DNA of 64,000 nt from Calothrix sp. NIES-2100 (GCF_002368195.1 NZ_AP018178.1:310001-374000), one strand, 5' to 3'; shown: positions 8,714 to 18,657, counted from the stretch's first letter. A program made the numbers and translations. The notes: generated from the sequence alone by a model not told the origin.

Positions 8714-9061
8714 AAACGCCCACGCCGAATAATTTCTGTATTTTAACCTTCTACGGACGCAGATGAATGTCGGGTAGTAAACAGTGCAGCCAGCAAAATT
8801 CTCACAACAATTTCTAATTCTGCCGTGACTAGTAGTGCGGGACGGAAAGCCCGCGTGAGCGAGACGTTTGTCCTTCCCTGCGGGAGGCTGTGCCAACGGA
8901 CACGCTACGCGAACACACTACCAAAAATTCCTCAAAACAAAATTGACAGACTACCAGAGAATCAGGGTTTGAGTTGATCCGAAACTCAGGTTAGATTACC
9001 CCAATTTAACTGTGTGAGAGTTAAATTGGTTGCATTGCAGTTAGTAAAAAACACTTGCTCA
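8714..9061. other. Intergenic region with a dispersed repeat
   Basis: Bases about 8829-8925 carry a dispersed cyanobacterial repeat (GGACGGAAAGCCCGCGTGAG ... GGACACGCTACGCGAACACAC). Related GACGCTACGCGAAC or GACGCTGCGCGAAC segments occur at about 31040 inside nifEN and at about 58609. The spacer must also carry the promoters of the divergent kinase and the small gene at 9062. Confidence 0.6.
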
Positions 9062-9451
9062 ATGACAGATAATTTCGACCAAGAGCTAGAAGTAGAGATT
9101 CTTTGTGCTGCGCTGACAATTGAACGCCAGGAAACAGGAGATATCTTAAAATTACTAGCTTTCAAGTTACAACGCGCTTTGCCTCAAAATACACAAGTAC
9201 AACGTCAATGGTTTGGTTTCGGTGCGGTGACAACAGTTACCCTCTGCTTTGATGATTATCACTACCAAATCAACCGCGATCGCTATGGAAGTATAACAGC
9301 TAAAGTTATGAAATTAGTAGGCGGTGTCAAAATTAAAACTACTGAAGTATCAGTTACAGAATGGAGTCAAGCAGTAGCGGCCGCATTAGTTCAAGTATCA
9401 TCTCGCAATACTGAGATGCGCGCCGCTTTGAGTAAGTTTATTTTGGGCTAA
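9062..9451 (+). CDS. Hypothetical protein, first gene of a YbjQ-domain operon
   Basis: The 129-residue soluble protein starts MTDNFDQELEVEILCAALTIERQETGDILKLLA. A central antiparallel region (TTVTLCFDDYHYQINRDRYG) and a C-terminal helix follow. I recognise no family. The gene ends 33 bases before the first YbjQ-like gene and shares its strand, so it probably works with these proteins. Confidence 0.65.
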   Translation: MTDNFDQELEVEILCAALTIERQETGDILKLLAFKLQRALPQNTQVQRQWFGFGAVTTVTLCFDDYHYQINRDRYGSITAKVMKLVGGVKIKTTEVSVTEWSQAVAAALVQVSSRNTEMRAALSKFILG

Positions 9452-9483
9452 AAGCTCTACCTAATTAAATCGGACTGCTATGT

Positions 9484-10608
9484 ATGGGATTATTCGCAAA
9501 ACTCGCTAAAAAAATGGGGACTGCTACTAAGTCGGGAGTAGGTTTTATCTCTCGACAGAGTTCTCACGTTACCACAACTGCGTTTACGATTCCTAGTCAT
9601 CGGCTCAAGCAACACAAAAATATTCATCAAAAATCTGGCAAATCTTTCTTCACCAGCGATTTAAGTACCAACGAATATTTACTTACCCGCGAGGCTGGTT
9701 GTGAACCTATCGGGTTAGTGATGGGAACTAGCTTTTATAAAGTCGGATTTTATGGTTATTTCTGGGGCTATCGTAACCGAACAGGAGAGGTAGAAGCTTT
9801 AACTCAAGCCCAGATAGCTGTACGAGAACTGGCTGTGAGTCGGATGCAAGCAGAAGCAGCAATGTTAGGCGCACATGGCATTATTGGAGTACGTCTCCAT
9901 CAGCGTCGTCAAGTATGGGGTATAGGGATGGTGGAATTTACGGCTATTGGGACAGCAATTCGCATACCTAACCGTCCACCAACAAATAAACCATTTACCA
10001 GTGATTTGAGTGGACAGGAATTTTGGCAACTGCGTCAAGCTGGTTATTGGCCAAAGGGTTTAGTATTTGGTGCTTGTTCTTATTATGTGCATAGCGATCG
10101 CACTACCCGCGCCTTAATGAATAACTCTGCCTGGAATCGTTTATTTGGTCAAGGCAGGCGTAACCAAGAATTAACCCAGTTTACTCAAGGCTTTCAAGAT
10201 GCACGGGAATTAGCCCTGATGCGACTTTCCGCAGAAATCAGTCAATTGTCGGCTCAGGGTGCAGTCGGAATGCATATTGAAAAGAGTGAAGAAATTATTA
10301 CCTATCAGCCTCAGTCACCTTTGGGCTGTTTTTTAGGTTTTTTTACTCTCGGACTGTTTATTGCTTGTTTTGGCGCAATGATTGCCGGTCATGGGACTGC
10401 GGCGGCTTTGTGTTTTGTGTTGTTATTCCTTAGCTTCGCTATCAATATTATTGTCTCGGTGTTCAACAACATTTTCGCCAATAACGGCCCCTTCCGTGAC
10501 ATCCTCACTAATTTTGTTGCCATTGGGACTGCCATTGTTGAAGATGAATTGCCACCAGAAAACCCAGTTAGTAAAACTCTAATTTTCTACCCACTTTCTC
10601 AACGATAA
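9484..10608 (+). CDS. Protein with two YbjQ-like domains and two membrane helices
   Basis: The 374-residue protein has two copies of a YbjQ/heavy-metal-binding-like unit, each opening with FTSDLS and holding GL-V-G and ARELA-x-RM blocks (about residues 55-165 and 175-270). The first also ends EFTAIGTAI. The second copy is interrupted by two membrane helices (CFLGFFTLGLFIACFGAMIAG and the following FVLLFLSFAINIIVSVF, about 278-325) before its VAIGTAI end. YbjQ-family pentamers are of uncertain function; metal binding is only a name here. It is translated in an operon with its neighbours, 8 bases before the next gene. Confidence 0.8.
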   Translation: MGLFAKLAKKMGTATKSGVGFISRQSSHVTTTAFTIPSHRLKQHKNIHQKSGKSFFTSDLSTNEYLLTREAGCEPIGLVMGTSFYKVGFYGYFWGYRNRTGEVEALTQAQIAVRELAVSRMQAEAAMLGAHGIIGVRLHQRRQVWGIGMVEFTAIGTAIRIPNRPPTNKPFTSDLSGQEFWQLRQAGYWPKGLVFGACSYYVHSDRTTRALMNNSAWNRLFGQGRRNQELTQFTQGFQDARELALMRLSAEISQLSAQGAVGMHIEKSEEIITYQPQSPLGCFLGFFTLGLFIACFGAMIAGHGTAAALCFVLLFLSFAINIIVSVFNNIFANNGPFRDILTNFVAIGTAIVEDELPPENPVSKTLIFYPLSQR

Positions 10609-10616
10609 ATTTAATT

Positions 10617-11510
10617 ATGACAAACCAAGTTCCTCAACCCCATCATAATCCAGCGATCGCCGCTGATCTACCAGAACACGCCCGTGAACGGTTAAAAATG
10701 ATGCAAAAGGGCGGTAAGCAAAGTAATTTGTTTACCAGTGACCTCTCAGTAAATGAGTTTCTGTTGGTGAAAGAAGCTGGTTTTGAACCGTTGGGGTTAG
10801 TAGTTGGCTGTTCGATGTATCACATTGGCTTTCAATGGGCTAACATTAACCAGAATATGGAAATGACTGTTCTTTCCCAAGCGATGTATCATGCTCGGGA
10901 ATTAGCAATGAGTCGGATGCAAGAAGAAGCCGAAGCCTTAGACGCAGATGGTATTATTGGGGTGCGTCTGAGTGCTAAACACATGACTTGGGAACCGAAT
11001 ATGGCGGAGTTTGTGGCGATTGGTACAGCAGTCAAAGCAACTAATACCTCAATGTCTTATCGTACCTTTGCCAACAAACCTTTTACCAGCGACCTATCCG
11101 GTCAAGATTTTTGGACACTTCTGAAAGCTGGCTATCGTCCTCTGGGCTTAGTCATGGGTAACTGCGTCTATCATGTTGCTTTTCAAGGCTTGGGACAATG
11201 GTTTAGAAATATTGGCAAAAATGTAGAGATGACCAATTTTACCCAAGCATTATATGATGCACGAGAATTAGCGATGGAGAGAATGCAAGTTGAAGCATCT
11301 CAACTACAAGCCCAAGGTATTATCGGTGCGAATATTCATGAGCATCAATATTCTTGGAGTTCCCATGTCATTGAGTTTTTTGCTGTCGGTACAGCAGTTA
11401 CACCTACCCGCAGTGACCATCATATTCCCACACCTCAATTAACTCTCTCGTTAAATGACCCACCCGCACAGCTAAATACTGTGTTAGCACCACCTAGTAC
11501 TAACCATTAG
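10617..11510 (+). CDS. Protein with two tandem YbjQ-like domains, soluble
   Basis: The 297-residue protein repeats the unit FTSDLS ... GLVVG/GLVMG ... YHARELA/YDARELA ... EF(V/F)A(I/V)GTAV twice (about residues 40-145 and 157-267). It lacks the membrane pair of the gene before it and ends in a polar, Pro-rich tail. The close similarity to the upstream product shows duplication of a two-domain gene. The stop lies about 80 bases from the convergent clpB stop. Confidence 0.8.
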   Translation: MTNQVPQPHHNPAIAADLPEHARERLKMMQKGGKQSNLFTSDLSVNEFLLVKEAGFEPLGLVVGCSMYHIGFQWANINQNMEMTVLSQAMYHARELAMSRMQEEAEALDADGIIGVRLSAKHMTWEPNMAEFVAIGTAVKATNTSMSYRTFANKPFTSDLSGQDFWTLLKAGYRPLGLVMGNCVYHVAFQGLGQWFRNIGKNVEMTNFTQALYDARELAMERMQVEASQLQAQGIIGANIHEHQYSWSSHVIEFFAVGTAVTPTRSDHHIPTPQLTLSLNDPPAQLNTVLAPPSTNH

Positions 11511-11588
11511 ATCCCACTTTCCACCACATTTGCGCGCCAAAACGCAAAGACGCTCTTTACTTTGCGTCTTTGCGTGAGACTAACCAAA

Positions 11589-14207
11589 TTAACTACTAAA
11601 CACCTCAACCGGCAAACGGCTGAAAGATAGGCGTTCATTTTGCACATCGACAAAAATTGAGTCGCCATCGTGAAATTCACCGCGCAAGATAGCTTTGGCA
11701 ATTTGAGTTTCTAGTTCTCGTTGAATTGCTCGTTTCAGTGGACGCGCTCCAAACACAGGATCGTATCCCACTTCGGCTAAAAAGTCAAGAGCAGCATCCG
11801 AGAGTCGCAGAGACATCTTGCGATCGCTCAATCTTTGACGCAATCTATCTGCTTGTAACAGTACAATCTGCCGCAATTCCCGCTTCTGCAAGCTGTGGAA
11901 GATAATAAATTCGTCAATGCGGTTGAGGAACTCGGGACGGAAGTTATTGCGCATGGCTTCCATGACGCGATGGCGCATTTCGTCGTAGCGGCTATCATCC
12001 CCAGCAACATCAAGAATGTACTGGGAACCAATATTACTGGTCATGATAATAATCGCATTCTTGAAGTCTACCGTATGCCCTTGGGCATCGGTGACGCGAC
12101 CATCATCGAGAATTTGCAGCAAGACATTAAACACATCGGGATGTGCTTTCTCAATTTCGTCAAAGAGAATTACTGCATAAGGACGACGGCGAATTGCTTC
12201 TGTGAGTTGTCCGCCTTCTTCGTAACCAACATATCCCGGAGGCGCACCAATTAATCGGGAAACTGCGTGTTTCTCCATGTACTCCGACATATCAATGCGC
12301 ACCAAAGCTTCTTCAGTGTCGAACATATATGCGGCTAGGGTTTTGGCTAACTCGGTTTTACCCACCCCTGTGGGACCGAGGAAAATAAAGCTAGCAATTG
12401 GACGGTTAGGATCTGCTAAACCAGCGCGCGATCGCTGAATTGCATCGGCGACGGCGGTAACTGCTTCATCTTGTCCAATTACCCGGTGGTGGAGTTCATC
12501 TTCTAATTGCAGCAGTTTTTCTTTTTCTGATTCCACCAATTTACTGATGGGAATTCCTGTCCACTTAGAAATAATTTCCGCAATATCGGCTTCGGTGACT
12601 TCTTCCCGCAGCAGTGATTTTCCTGTACCTTGGGCTTGTGTCAGTTCAGTTTCCGCCGCTTCCAACCTGCGATGTAAATCGGTTAACTTGCCATATTTTA
12701 ATTCCGCCGCCCGGTTGAGGTCGTAATTTCTTTCTGCTTGCTGAATTTCCAGATTCACGCGGTCAATTTCTTCCTTGACAGCCTGAATTTTATTGATGAT
12801 ATCTTTTTCCGATTGCCATTGCGCGTTCAGAGTTCTTTGTTGTTCTTTGAGATCTGCAAGTTCTTTCTCTAATCTCTCCAGACGTTCACGGGAAGCAATA
12901 TCGCTTTCTTTTTGCAAAGATAGCTTCTCCATTTCCAGTTGCAGAATCTTGCGATCGATTTCGTCCAGTTCTTCTGGTTTAGAGGTAATTTCCATTTTCA
13001 ACCTAGCAGCGGCTTCGTCTACTAAGTCGATGGCTTTATCTGGGAGGAAGCGATCGCTAATATAACGACTAGATAATGTCGCCGCAGCCACTAAGGAACT
13101 ATCGGAAATTTTTACCCCATGATGGACTTCATACCGTTCTTTCAACCCCCGTAAGATAGAGATTGTATCTTCCACGCTGGGCTGATCCACATAAACTTGC
13201 TGGAAGCGTCTTTCTAAAGCCGCATCTTTCTCGATATATTTACGATATTCATCCAAAGTCGTCGCCCCAATACAGCGCAACTCACCTCTGGCTAACATGG
13301 GTTTGAGCAAATTCCCCGCATCCATTGCGCCTTGAGTTGCACCAGCGCCAACAACAGTATGAATTTCATCAATAAATAAAACAATATTGCCGCCGGATTC
13401 AGTAACTTCTTTTAATACTGCTTTGAGACGTTCTTCAAATTCACCCCGGAATTTCGCCCCAGCAATCAAAGCACCCATATCTAAGGCTATCAGCTTGCGG
13501 TCTTTGAGGGATTGGGGGACATCACCAGCGAGAATCCGTTGTGCGAGTCCTTCGGCGATCGCAGTTTTACCCACACCCGGTTCACCAATTAGTACGGGGT
13601 TATTCTTGGTACGACGGGAGAGGATTTGGATAGTGCGGCGAATTTCATCATCCCGCCCAATCACCGGATCGAGTTGACCTTTACGCGCTGCTTCCGTCAG
13701 GTCACGCCCATATTTTTCCAGGGATTGGTATTTACCTTCTGGATTTTGGTCGGTCACTGTCTGGCTCCCCCGAATTTGTTTAATAATATTTTTCAGCTTG
13801 CTTTCGTCTAAACCAAATTCTTGGAATAGACCTTTACCAAAGCGGTCATCTTTGGCATAAGCCAGCAATAAATGCTCAATAGAAATATATTCGTCCTTAA
13901 ATTCCTTGCGATAACCTTCCGCCCGGTCTAAAAGAGTATCCAAGCTGCGCCCCAAGTAGACAGAAGTGCTGCTACCGGATACCTTGGGCTGACGTTGAAT
14001 AAATTGTTCGGCGCGATCGCGGACTTTTTGGAGATTAACACCCGCTTTTGTCAATACAGCACTAGCCAGACCTTCCTGTTCCAGCAGCGCCTTCATCAGG
14101 TGTTCGCTTTCAATCTGTTGTTGCTGATATTGTTTGACAATATCCGGGGTATGGGCGATCGCTTCCCAGGCTTTTTCTGTAAATTGGTTGGGATTAGTAG
14201 GTTGCAT
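11589..14207 (-). CDS. clpB: ATP-dependent disaggregase ClpB
   Basis: ClpB is a hexameric AAA+ disaggregase that works with DnaK to resolubilise aggregated protein. The 872-residue product has the Clp N-domain (MQPTNPNQFTEKAWEAI ...), the first AAA+ module with GEPGVGKT and DEIHTVVGAG, the ClpB-specific middle coiled coil (about residues 405-530, rich in Glu/Lys/Leu) and the second module with GPTGVGKT and FDEIEKAHPDVFN. The start MQPTN (14205-14207) is chosen over an upstream ATG because it matches the family start. No CIRCE element was seen upstream. Confidence 0.97.
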   Translation of the reverse strand: MQPTNPNQFTEKAWEAIAHTPDIVKQYQQQQIESEHLMKALLEQEGLASAVLTKAGVNLQKVRDRAEQFIQRQPKVSGSSTSVYLGRSLDTLLDRAEGYRKEFKDEYISIEHLLLAYAKDDRFGKGLFQEFGLDESKLKNIIKQIRGSQTVTDQNPEGKYQSLEKYGRDLTEAARKGQLDPVIGRDDEIRRTIQILSRRTKNNPVLIGEPGVGKTAIAEGLAQRILAGDVPQSLKDRKLIALDMGALIAGAKFRGEFEERLKAVLKEVTESGGNIVLFIDEIHTVVGAGATQGAMDAGNLLKPMLARGELRCIGATTLDEYRKYIEKDAALERRFQQVYVDQPSVEDTISILRGLKERYEVHHGVKISDSSLVAAATLSSRYISDRFLPDKAIDLVDEAAARLKMEITSKPEELDEIDRKILQLEMEKLSLQKESDIASRERLERLEKELADLKEQQRTLNAQWQSEKDIINKIQAVKEEIDRVNLEIQQAERNYDLNRAAELKYGKLTDLHRRLEAAETELTQAQGTGKSLLREEVTEADIAEIISKWTGIPISKLVESEKEKLLQLEDELHHRVIGQDEAVTAVADAIQRSRAGLADPNRPIASFIFLGPTGVGKTELAKTLAAYMFDTEEALVRIDMSEYMEKHAVSRLIGAPPGYVGYEEGGQLTEAIRRRPYAVILFDEIEKAHPDVFNVLLQILDDGRVTDAQGHTVDFKNAIIIMTSNIGSQYILDVAGDDSRYDEMRHRVMEAMRNNFRPEFLNRIDEFIIFHSLQKRELRQIVLLQADRLRQRLSDRKMSLRLSDAALDFLAEVGYDPVFGARPLKRAIQRELETQIAKAILRGEFHDGDSIFVDVQNERLSFSRLPVEVFSS

Positions 14208-14649
14208 AGGCTTGTGGAGACACCACAAAAGACACAGAGAGGATAAGGATAACTCACACTCGCCAGACGGTTGATCCGCCCTAGGAAAGTGTACATGGCC
14301 AAGAGAATCAAATTAGTTCTTATAAAATCATTGTAAGAAGATGGTGACAAATAGCTGGATCGGTCTTCACGGCTTTTTTAAGTAGTAGTATTACGTCTCT
14401 TGAGGACTAGGCGTTGGCGAACAGCTATTGATTCGGTTCAACCGCTTTTTTGAAGTTACAGCTTATACCAAACCCAAATCCTAGGGGCGGGGTCTCCCCA
14501 GACTGACGAGTGCTAGGATAAACAAATTTATGATCGGGATGTTTTTTAATTGTCAATCTCTAAAGTATTCGCCATCACTACACCAGCCAAACTGACTTGA
14601 TAAATTGCTAATTAGACAACAATATCTCTGCAAATTTATAGATTAGCAA
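14208..14649. other. Intergenic region between divergent clpB and the gene at 14650
   Basis: No ORF or RNA gene can be supported. It contains a GC-rich palindromic fragment CTAGGGGCGGGGTCTCCCC (about 14482-14500). Promoters of both divergent genes are expected here. Confidence 0.5.
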
Positions 14650-16593
14650 ATGTCAATTTCCGAACCGATTCAACAATTTATCAAATGGATACAAGGTTTT
14701 GACTATCACATTTTACAAAATGTAGATGACGTAGAAACTAAATTTATTTTACCGCTGTTTCAATATCTCGGATATCCAGAAAGATGTTGTCAAAGTAAAT
14801 TTACTGGTAATGGATATCAAGCAGCGAAGGGTAACAGTGAATTAGAAATTGACCAAGTTCATTTTACAACAGATAATTTTGCCCAACACCATGCAGAACC
14901 CTCACTGGTAATTATTGCCCTGCAAAACCCTCTTGAAACTAACTTGTCTCCCAGCTTTGTGCAATCTCGACTAGCCAATATTACTTTAAAACCACTATTT
15001 TTTATCGTCACCAACGGCTATCAAATTAAAGTTTTCCAATACTGGCGCTACCGCCGAGAATATTGTTTGTTTGATCTCACAGTCGATGCCTTAAGGAACC
15101 AAGAATTAGCAGTTAATTTTTATCAAAACCTAAATTTTTACCATTTAAATTCTATCAATAAGCATACAGATAACTTATTTGCATTTAAACATCATAATTT
15201 GTTAGAGAAACATCTCAGACATTATACCTACTTGCAAGATTTATTCACAAAATGTGATTTTCAGCCAGAAATTACAAAAGAAGACAACCTCTTGATTGTA
15301 GTTAAGCAGAAAGTAGCAATCAAATGTCACCTACCCCAAGCATTTAGTCAAGGTGATTGTGAAATAGAATTTAGTAACATCATTTTTCGAGGCATCAAAA
15401 TTAGCCTCAATCATCAACATATTTTAGGTAGCCTGATGATTGGACTGAAAACTCAGCCCCATTGGCAATGTCGTCCTTTTCTCAGACAGTTAGATAAAAA
15501 TGCCTTTGAAGTAACTTTAGGGCAAACTACATTAATTTTATCAGAAGTGGAAACAATAGACTTATGTTTATGTATTGATGAAATTTGCCAGCAATACAAG
15601 AAGGCAATTATAAATTTTGAAAATACCTTAGAAACTTGGGAATTTGCATTTGTCGAATTTGACGGTATTCGGGGTTTTGAAATTTGTGCTGTCAAGCCAA
15701 AAATCTGGGAGCTAATGTATAAATTTGCCCAGGAATTCGACTATAGCAAAGGAAAATCAGCATGGCACTTATTTCATCAAGAAAATTTCTCAATTCGCCT
15801 TAGCAGAGGCATTCGCGATCATGCATTTATTGCTGCCAAAGCTAGCGGTCATGCCTCTGTATTGCCCCATAGTAAAATTAGCATTATCTATGAAATAAAA
15901 GCAATACATTTACAATCTCTGGAGAGAAAACAACTAACTACTTGGCAACAAGATATAGGTTCACGGGGAACTTGGACAGCTAAATATACTAAAAAATGGT
16001 TATTAGAGAAATACATTCCGCAAGTGATTAATTATTACTCACAGCAGACTCAATTCTCTGGAGGCGAAATCCTCGCAGCCATAAAAACTGAACAACCGCA
16101 GCATCCATCCCTTGCAGAAATTGATGATATCAAAGATTTATTACCCTATCTGTGTGATATCCAATCTTGGCTCAATTTATTATATAGACCAAATATTGCT
16201 ACTTTCCAATTACGCTCATATTATAAAACATTTACAGATTTAGTGCGTAATACTGACTCTGGCATAAGTGGAATGGATTATATTATGGGAAATTTGCAGA
16301 GAATAGATTGGCAGAATGGACAAGATAAAAGTGATAACGGCAAATCAATATCTGAGAAAAACTGGACATTGAAAAATGCGATAATTTGCTTAGATGAACA
16401 AGTGACAAGGATAAATAATCATGAATACGAAACCAGTTTAAATGCCGATTTAATAACTCGGATATTTATCTGGATGATCGAAAACGGCAAAATTAACTGC
16501 TCACAACAGCAGATGAACGCCGCCAAGCAAGCATTGTTACCCCTTTGGGAACAGTGTCGTTTTGAAATGCGCCATGTATATCCAAATCGTTGA
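14650..16593 (+). CDS. Large hypothetical protein with HsdR-N-like N-terminus
   Basis: In this 647-residue protein the first 150 residues resemble the N-terminal nuclease domain of type I restriction R subunits and stand-alone relatives: ETKFILPLFQYLGYPE, then ELEIDQVHF and SLVIIALQNP, then FFIVTNGYQIKVFQYWRYRREY. The expected D-(E/Q)xK pair is not clear (IALQN lacks Lys), so it may be an inactive relative. The rest shows no recognised domain. No methylase or specificity subunit is nearby. A broken or divergent defence gene is one reading; a housekeeping role cannot be excluded. Confidence 0.6.
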   Translation: MSISEPIQQFIKWIQGFDYHILQNVDDVETKFILPLFQYLGYPERCCQSKFTGNGYQAAKGNSELEIDQVHFTTDNFAQHHAEPSLVIIALQNPLETNLSPSFVQSRLANITLKPLFFIVTNGYQIKVFQYWRYRREYCLFDLTVDALRNQELAVNFYQNLNFYHLNSINKHTDNLFAFKHHNLLEKHLRHYTYLQDLFTKCDFQPEITKEDNLLIVVKQKVAIKCHLPQAFSQGDCEIEFSNIIFRGIKISLNHQHILGSLMIGLKTQPHWQCRPFLRQLDKNAFEVTLGQTTLILSEVETIDLCLCIDEICQQYKKAIINFENTLETWEFAFVEFDGIRGFEICAVKPKIWELMYKFAQEFDYSKGKSAWHLFHQENFSIRLSRGIRDHAFIAAKASGHASVLPHSKISIIYEIKAIHLQSLERKQLTTWQQDIGSRGTWTAKYTKKWLLEKYIPQVINYYSQQTQFSGGEILAAIKTEQPQHPSLAEIDDIKDLLPYLCDIQSWLNLLYRPNIATFQLRSYYKTFTDLVRNTDSGISGMDYIMGNLQRIDWQNGQDKSDNGKSISEKNWTLKNAIICLDEQVTRINNHEYETSLNADLITRIFIWMIENGKINCSQQQMNAAKQALLPLWEQCRFEMRHVYPNR

Positions 16594-16606
16594 AGATTTT
16601 GATTAA

Positions 16607-16902
16607 GTAGGGGCACCGCACTGCTCAGTGGTGTCAACTTAACGCGAAATCGCCTTACCGCAAGGAACTGAAGTTCCTTGCTAATAGCGAAAGTCATCTG
16701 AAGATGACTAAATACCCGCGAAATTTTGAGTCTACTTCAGTAGGGGCGGGTTCACAGATATGCTCCAATAATTCACGACTATCTCACTTAACCCGCCCCT
16801 ACTTGGGCTATTAGCCTGAGAATTCATTCTCAGGCGGGCGAGGAAGCTTAGAGTAAAGCTATTTGTAGCTTAAGTTGACACGTATGAGCACTGCTGTGCC
16901 CT
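16607..16902. mobile_element. MITE-like element inserted in a palindromic repeat, copy 1
   Basis: Core ends TGTCAACTTAACG (from 16632) and TTAAGTTGACA (to 16880) are inverted repeats. Outside them, GGGGCACCGCACTGCTCA and GAGCACTGCTGTGCCC form an outer imperfect palindrome. The same core ends occur at 62466 and 62645 with a different interior and different outer palindrome. The interior holds other repeats, including the 63-bp unit at 16740-16802. No ORF is present. Confidence 0.7.
16740..16802 (+). repeat. 63-bp repeat with GTAGGGGCGGGTT ends, copy 1
   Basis: The unit begins GTAGGGGCGGGTTCACAGAT and ends CTTAACCCGCCCCTAC, with exact 13-bp inverted ends. A second copy of equal length and the same orientation lies at 18658-18720, so the pair brackets nifT-nifZ-nifV. 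It is nested in the MITE-like element. Confidence 0.85.
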
Positions 16903-16950
16903 GAAAGTGTGGTTCAAATACGTGAAAACTGCTGTAAATAAATTTCTCCT

Positions 16951-17154
16951 TTAAGACAGCCTTTTAGCTTCTATAGTCTGCGGTAATCGTAAGGGTTCTG
17001 GTAAATTTGGAATTGCTAATTCCCAACCATTTGCTAAGGTAAAAATCTTTCCCTCAGATACCACTGTTTGACTTACCACTTCTTCTTCCAGGTCTTTTTT
17101 GGCAACATAAACTACTAACTGTCCAGCAGCATTTTGACGCAGCATAACTTTCAT
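16951..17154 (-). CDS. nifT: NifT/FixU family protein
   Basis: The 67-residue product starts MKVMLRQNAAGQLVVYVAKKDLEE and holds FTLANGWELAIP, the NifT/FixU signature. The protein is small and soluble; its role in nitrogenase maturation is unclear and it is often dispensable. Its ATG overlaps the nifZ stop by four bases, so it is translationally coupled and is the last gene of nifV-nifZ-nifT. Confidence 0.93.
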   Translation of the reverse strand: MKVMLRQNAAGQLVVYVAKKDLEEEVVSQTVVSEGKIFTLANGWELAIPNLPEPLRLPQTIEAKRLS

Positions 17155-17417
17155 TTGATTTCCTCAACAGCTTCTAATTCTTTTTTGCGACAACCGACGA
17201 TCAAGCCTTTTTCGATAAAATGCACAGCATAAATATAGGAATTTTGCAAAAACGTGCCAATACTGATGATGTAGCCGATGTCTCCCTTTTTTGCTAGTGT
17301 TGCACCAATTTCTTGACCGGGGTATGTGCCATCGTTGCGGATCAACTTGCGAGTTCTGACTTTTGAACCGATTTCAAAGGCTGGTGGTAAGTCGAGTTCT
17401 AATTCATCTAATTGCAT
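17151..17417 (-). CDS. nifZ: NifZ nitrogenase maturation protein
   Basis: The 88-residue protein contains FEIGSKVRTRKLIRNDGTYPGQEIGATLAKKGDIGYIISIG, the NifZ fold, then VHFIEKGLIVGCRKKEL. NifZ assists formation of the second P-cluster in the MoFe protein. It lies 4 bases after nifV and overlaps nifT, so all three form one operon divergent from nifB. Confidence 0.95.
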   Translation of the reverse strand: MQLDELELDLPPAFEIGSKVRTRKLIRNDGTYPGQEIGATLAKKGDIGYIISIGTFLQNSYIYAVHFIEKGLIVGCRKKELEAVEEIK

Positions 17418-17421
17418 AAAA

Positions 17422-18537
17422 TTACCTCTGGGACGAGACTAAACTCAATAGTTCTTGTATATCGAGGCTGCGTTTGTTTTCTACTGACTGTTGTCGTACT
17501 GCGTCTAAAATGGATTGGGTTTCATCGGGGTTTAAATTGATACCCTGTTGTTGTAACAATTTAGCTACCAAGTGCCGCCCTGAATGTTTACCGACAACCA
17601 AACGCCTTTCCCAGCCTACTTCTTCCGGTGCAAATGGTTCGTAAGTGACGGGGTTTTGCAACACACCATGAGCGTGTATACCAGATTCATGGGCAAAGGT
17701 ATTTTCCCCAACGATCGCTTTCCAAGGGGGTACTTGACAACCTGATGCAGTTGCTACCATTCGAGACAGTTCTAACAACCGAGTTGTATCAATTCCTAAA
17801 TCGATCCCTTGGATGCGTTTGAGTGCCATCACAACTTCTTCTAAAGCCGCATTACCAGCCCTTTCTCCCAAGCCGTTAACGGTTGTATTCACCGATAAGG
17901 CTCCAGCTTTCAGCCCAGCTAAGGCGTTGGCTGTTGCTAATCCAAAGTCATTATGGGTGTGCATTTCTAGGGGAATGGATAAATACATTACCAATTGCTT
18001 GACTTTGGTGTATGTAGTAAAGGGGTCGAGAATTCCCACGGTATCGCAAAAGCGAAATCTAGACGCGCCCCACTCTTGGGCATAAATGGCGACATCTAAG
18101 AGGAAACTTTCATTGGCTCTAGAGGAATCTTCGCCGCCTACTGCTACCCAAAGACCGCGATCGCGTGCAAAGCTAATTGCATCTTTGAGTTTTTGCAACA
18201 TCAAGCGCCATTGTCCGTGAAACTTGGCCGCAATTTGAATTTCCGAAACGGGAACAGATATATGTACGCGCTGCAAACCACAGTTGATAGAAGCCTGAAT
18301 ATCTGAGATGTTAGCCCGATTCCAGCCTAAAAGTTGCGCCTTTAAACCTAAGTTAGAAATTGCAGCGATCGCTTGTGTTTCCACTTCACCCATTGCTGGG
18401 ATACCAACTTCTAATTCACTTACACCAATAGCGTCCAATAATTTTGCGATCGCTACTTTCTCCTCAATATTAAAGGCAACACCCGCCGCTTGTTCTCCAT
18501 CCCTTAGTGTAGTGTCGTTAATAGCGATCGCATTCAT
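17422..18537 (-). CDS. nifV: Homocitrate synthase NifV
   Basis: NifV condenses acetyl-CoA and 2-oxoglutarate to homocitrate, the organic ligand of FeMo-cofactor. The 371-residue protein has the HMGL-like TIM-barrel start INDTTLRDGEQAAGVAF, the metal-binding HTHNDFGLATANAL, and GLGERAGNAALEEVVMAL followed by FAHESGIHAHGV. Length and motifs match NifV more than isopropylmalate synthase, since the C-terminal allosteric domain is absent. It leads the nifVZT operon. Confidence 0.96.
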   Translation of the reverse strand: MNAIAINDTTLRDGEQAAGVAFNIEEKVAIAKLLDAIGVSELEVGIPAMGEVETQAIAAISNLGLKAQLLGWNRANISDIQASINCGLQRVHISVPVSEIQIAAKFHGQWRLMLQKLKDAISFARDRGLWVAVGGEDSSRANESFLLDVAIYAQEWGASRFRFCDTVGILDPFTTYTKVKQLVMYLSIPLEMHTHNDFGLATANALAGLKAGALSVNTTVNGLGERAGNAALEEVVMALKRIQGIDLGIDTTRLLELSRMVATASGCQVPPWKAIVGENTFAHESGIHAHGVLQNPVTYEPFAPEEVGWERRLVVGKHSGRHLVAKLLQQQGINLNPDETQSILDAVRQQSVENKRSLDIQELLSLVSSQR

Positions 18538-18657
18538 ATAAAAAACGCCTCTTATAGCAGTTTGAATTTTCGCTTTTGAGTTCCTGAGTGCAATAACAGG
18601 TGTGCTGAATTTCTCACCAATTTTTTTAAAATTAAGCTTTCTCTGTGTCCAGAGTTC

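Noticed and set aside
14208..14300. CIRCE heat-shock operator upstream of clpB
   Set aside because: No TTAGCACTC-N9-GAGTGCTAA pattern was found.
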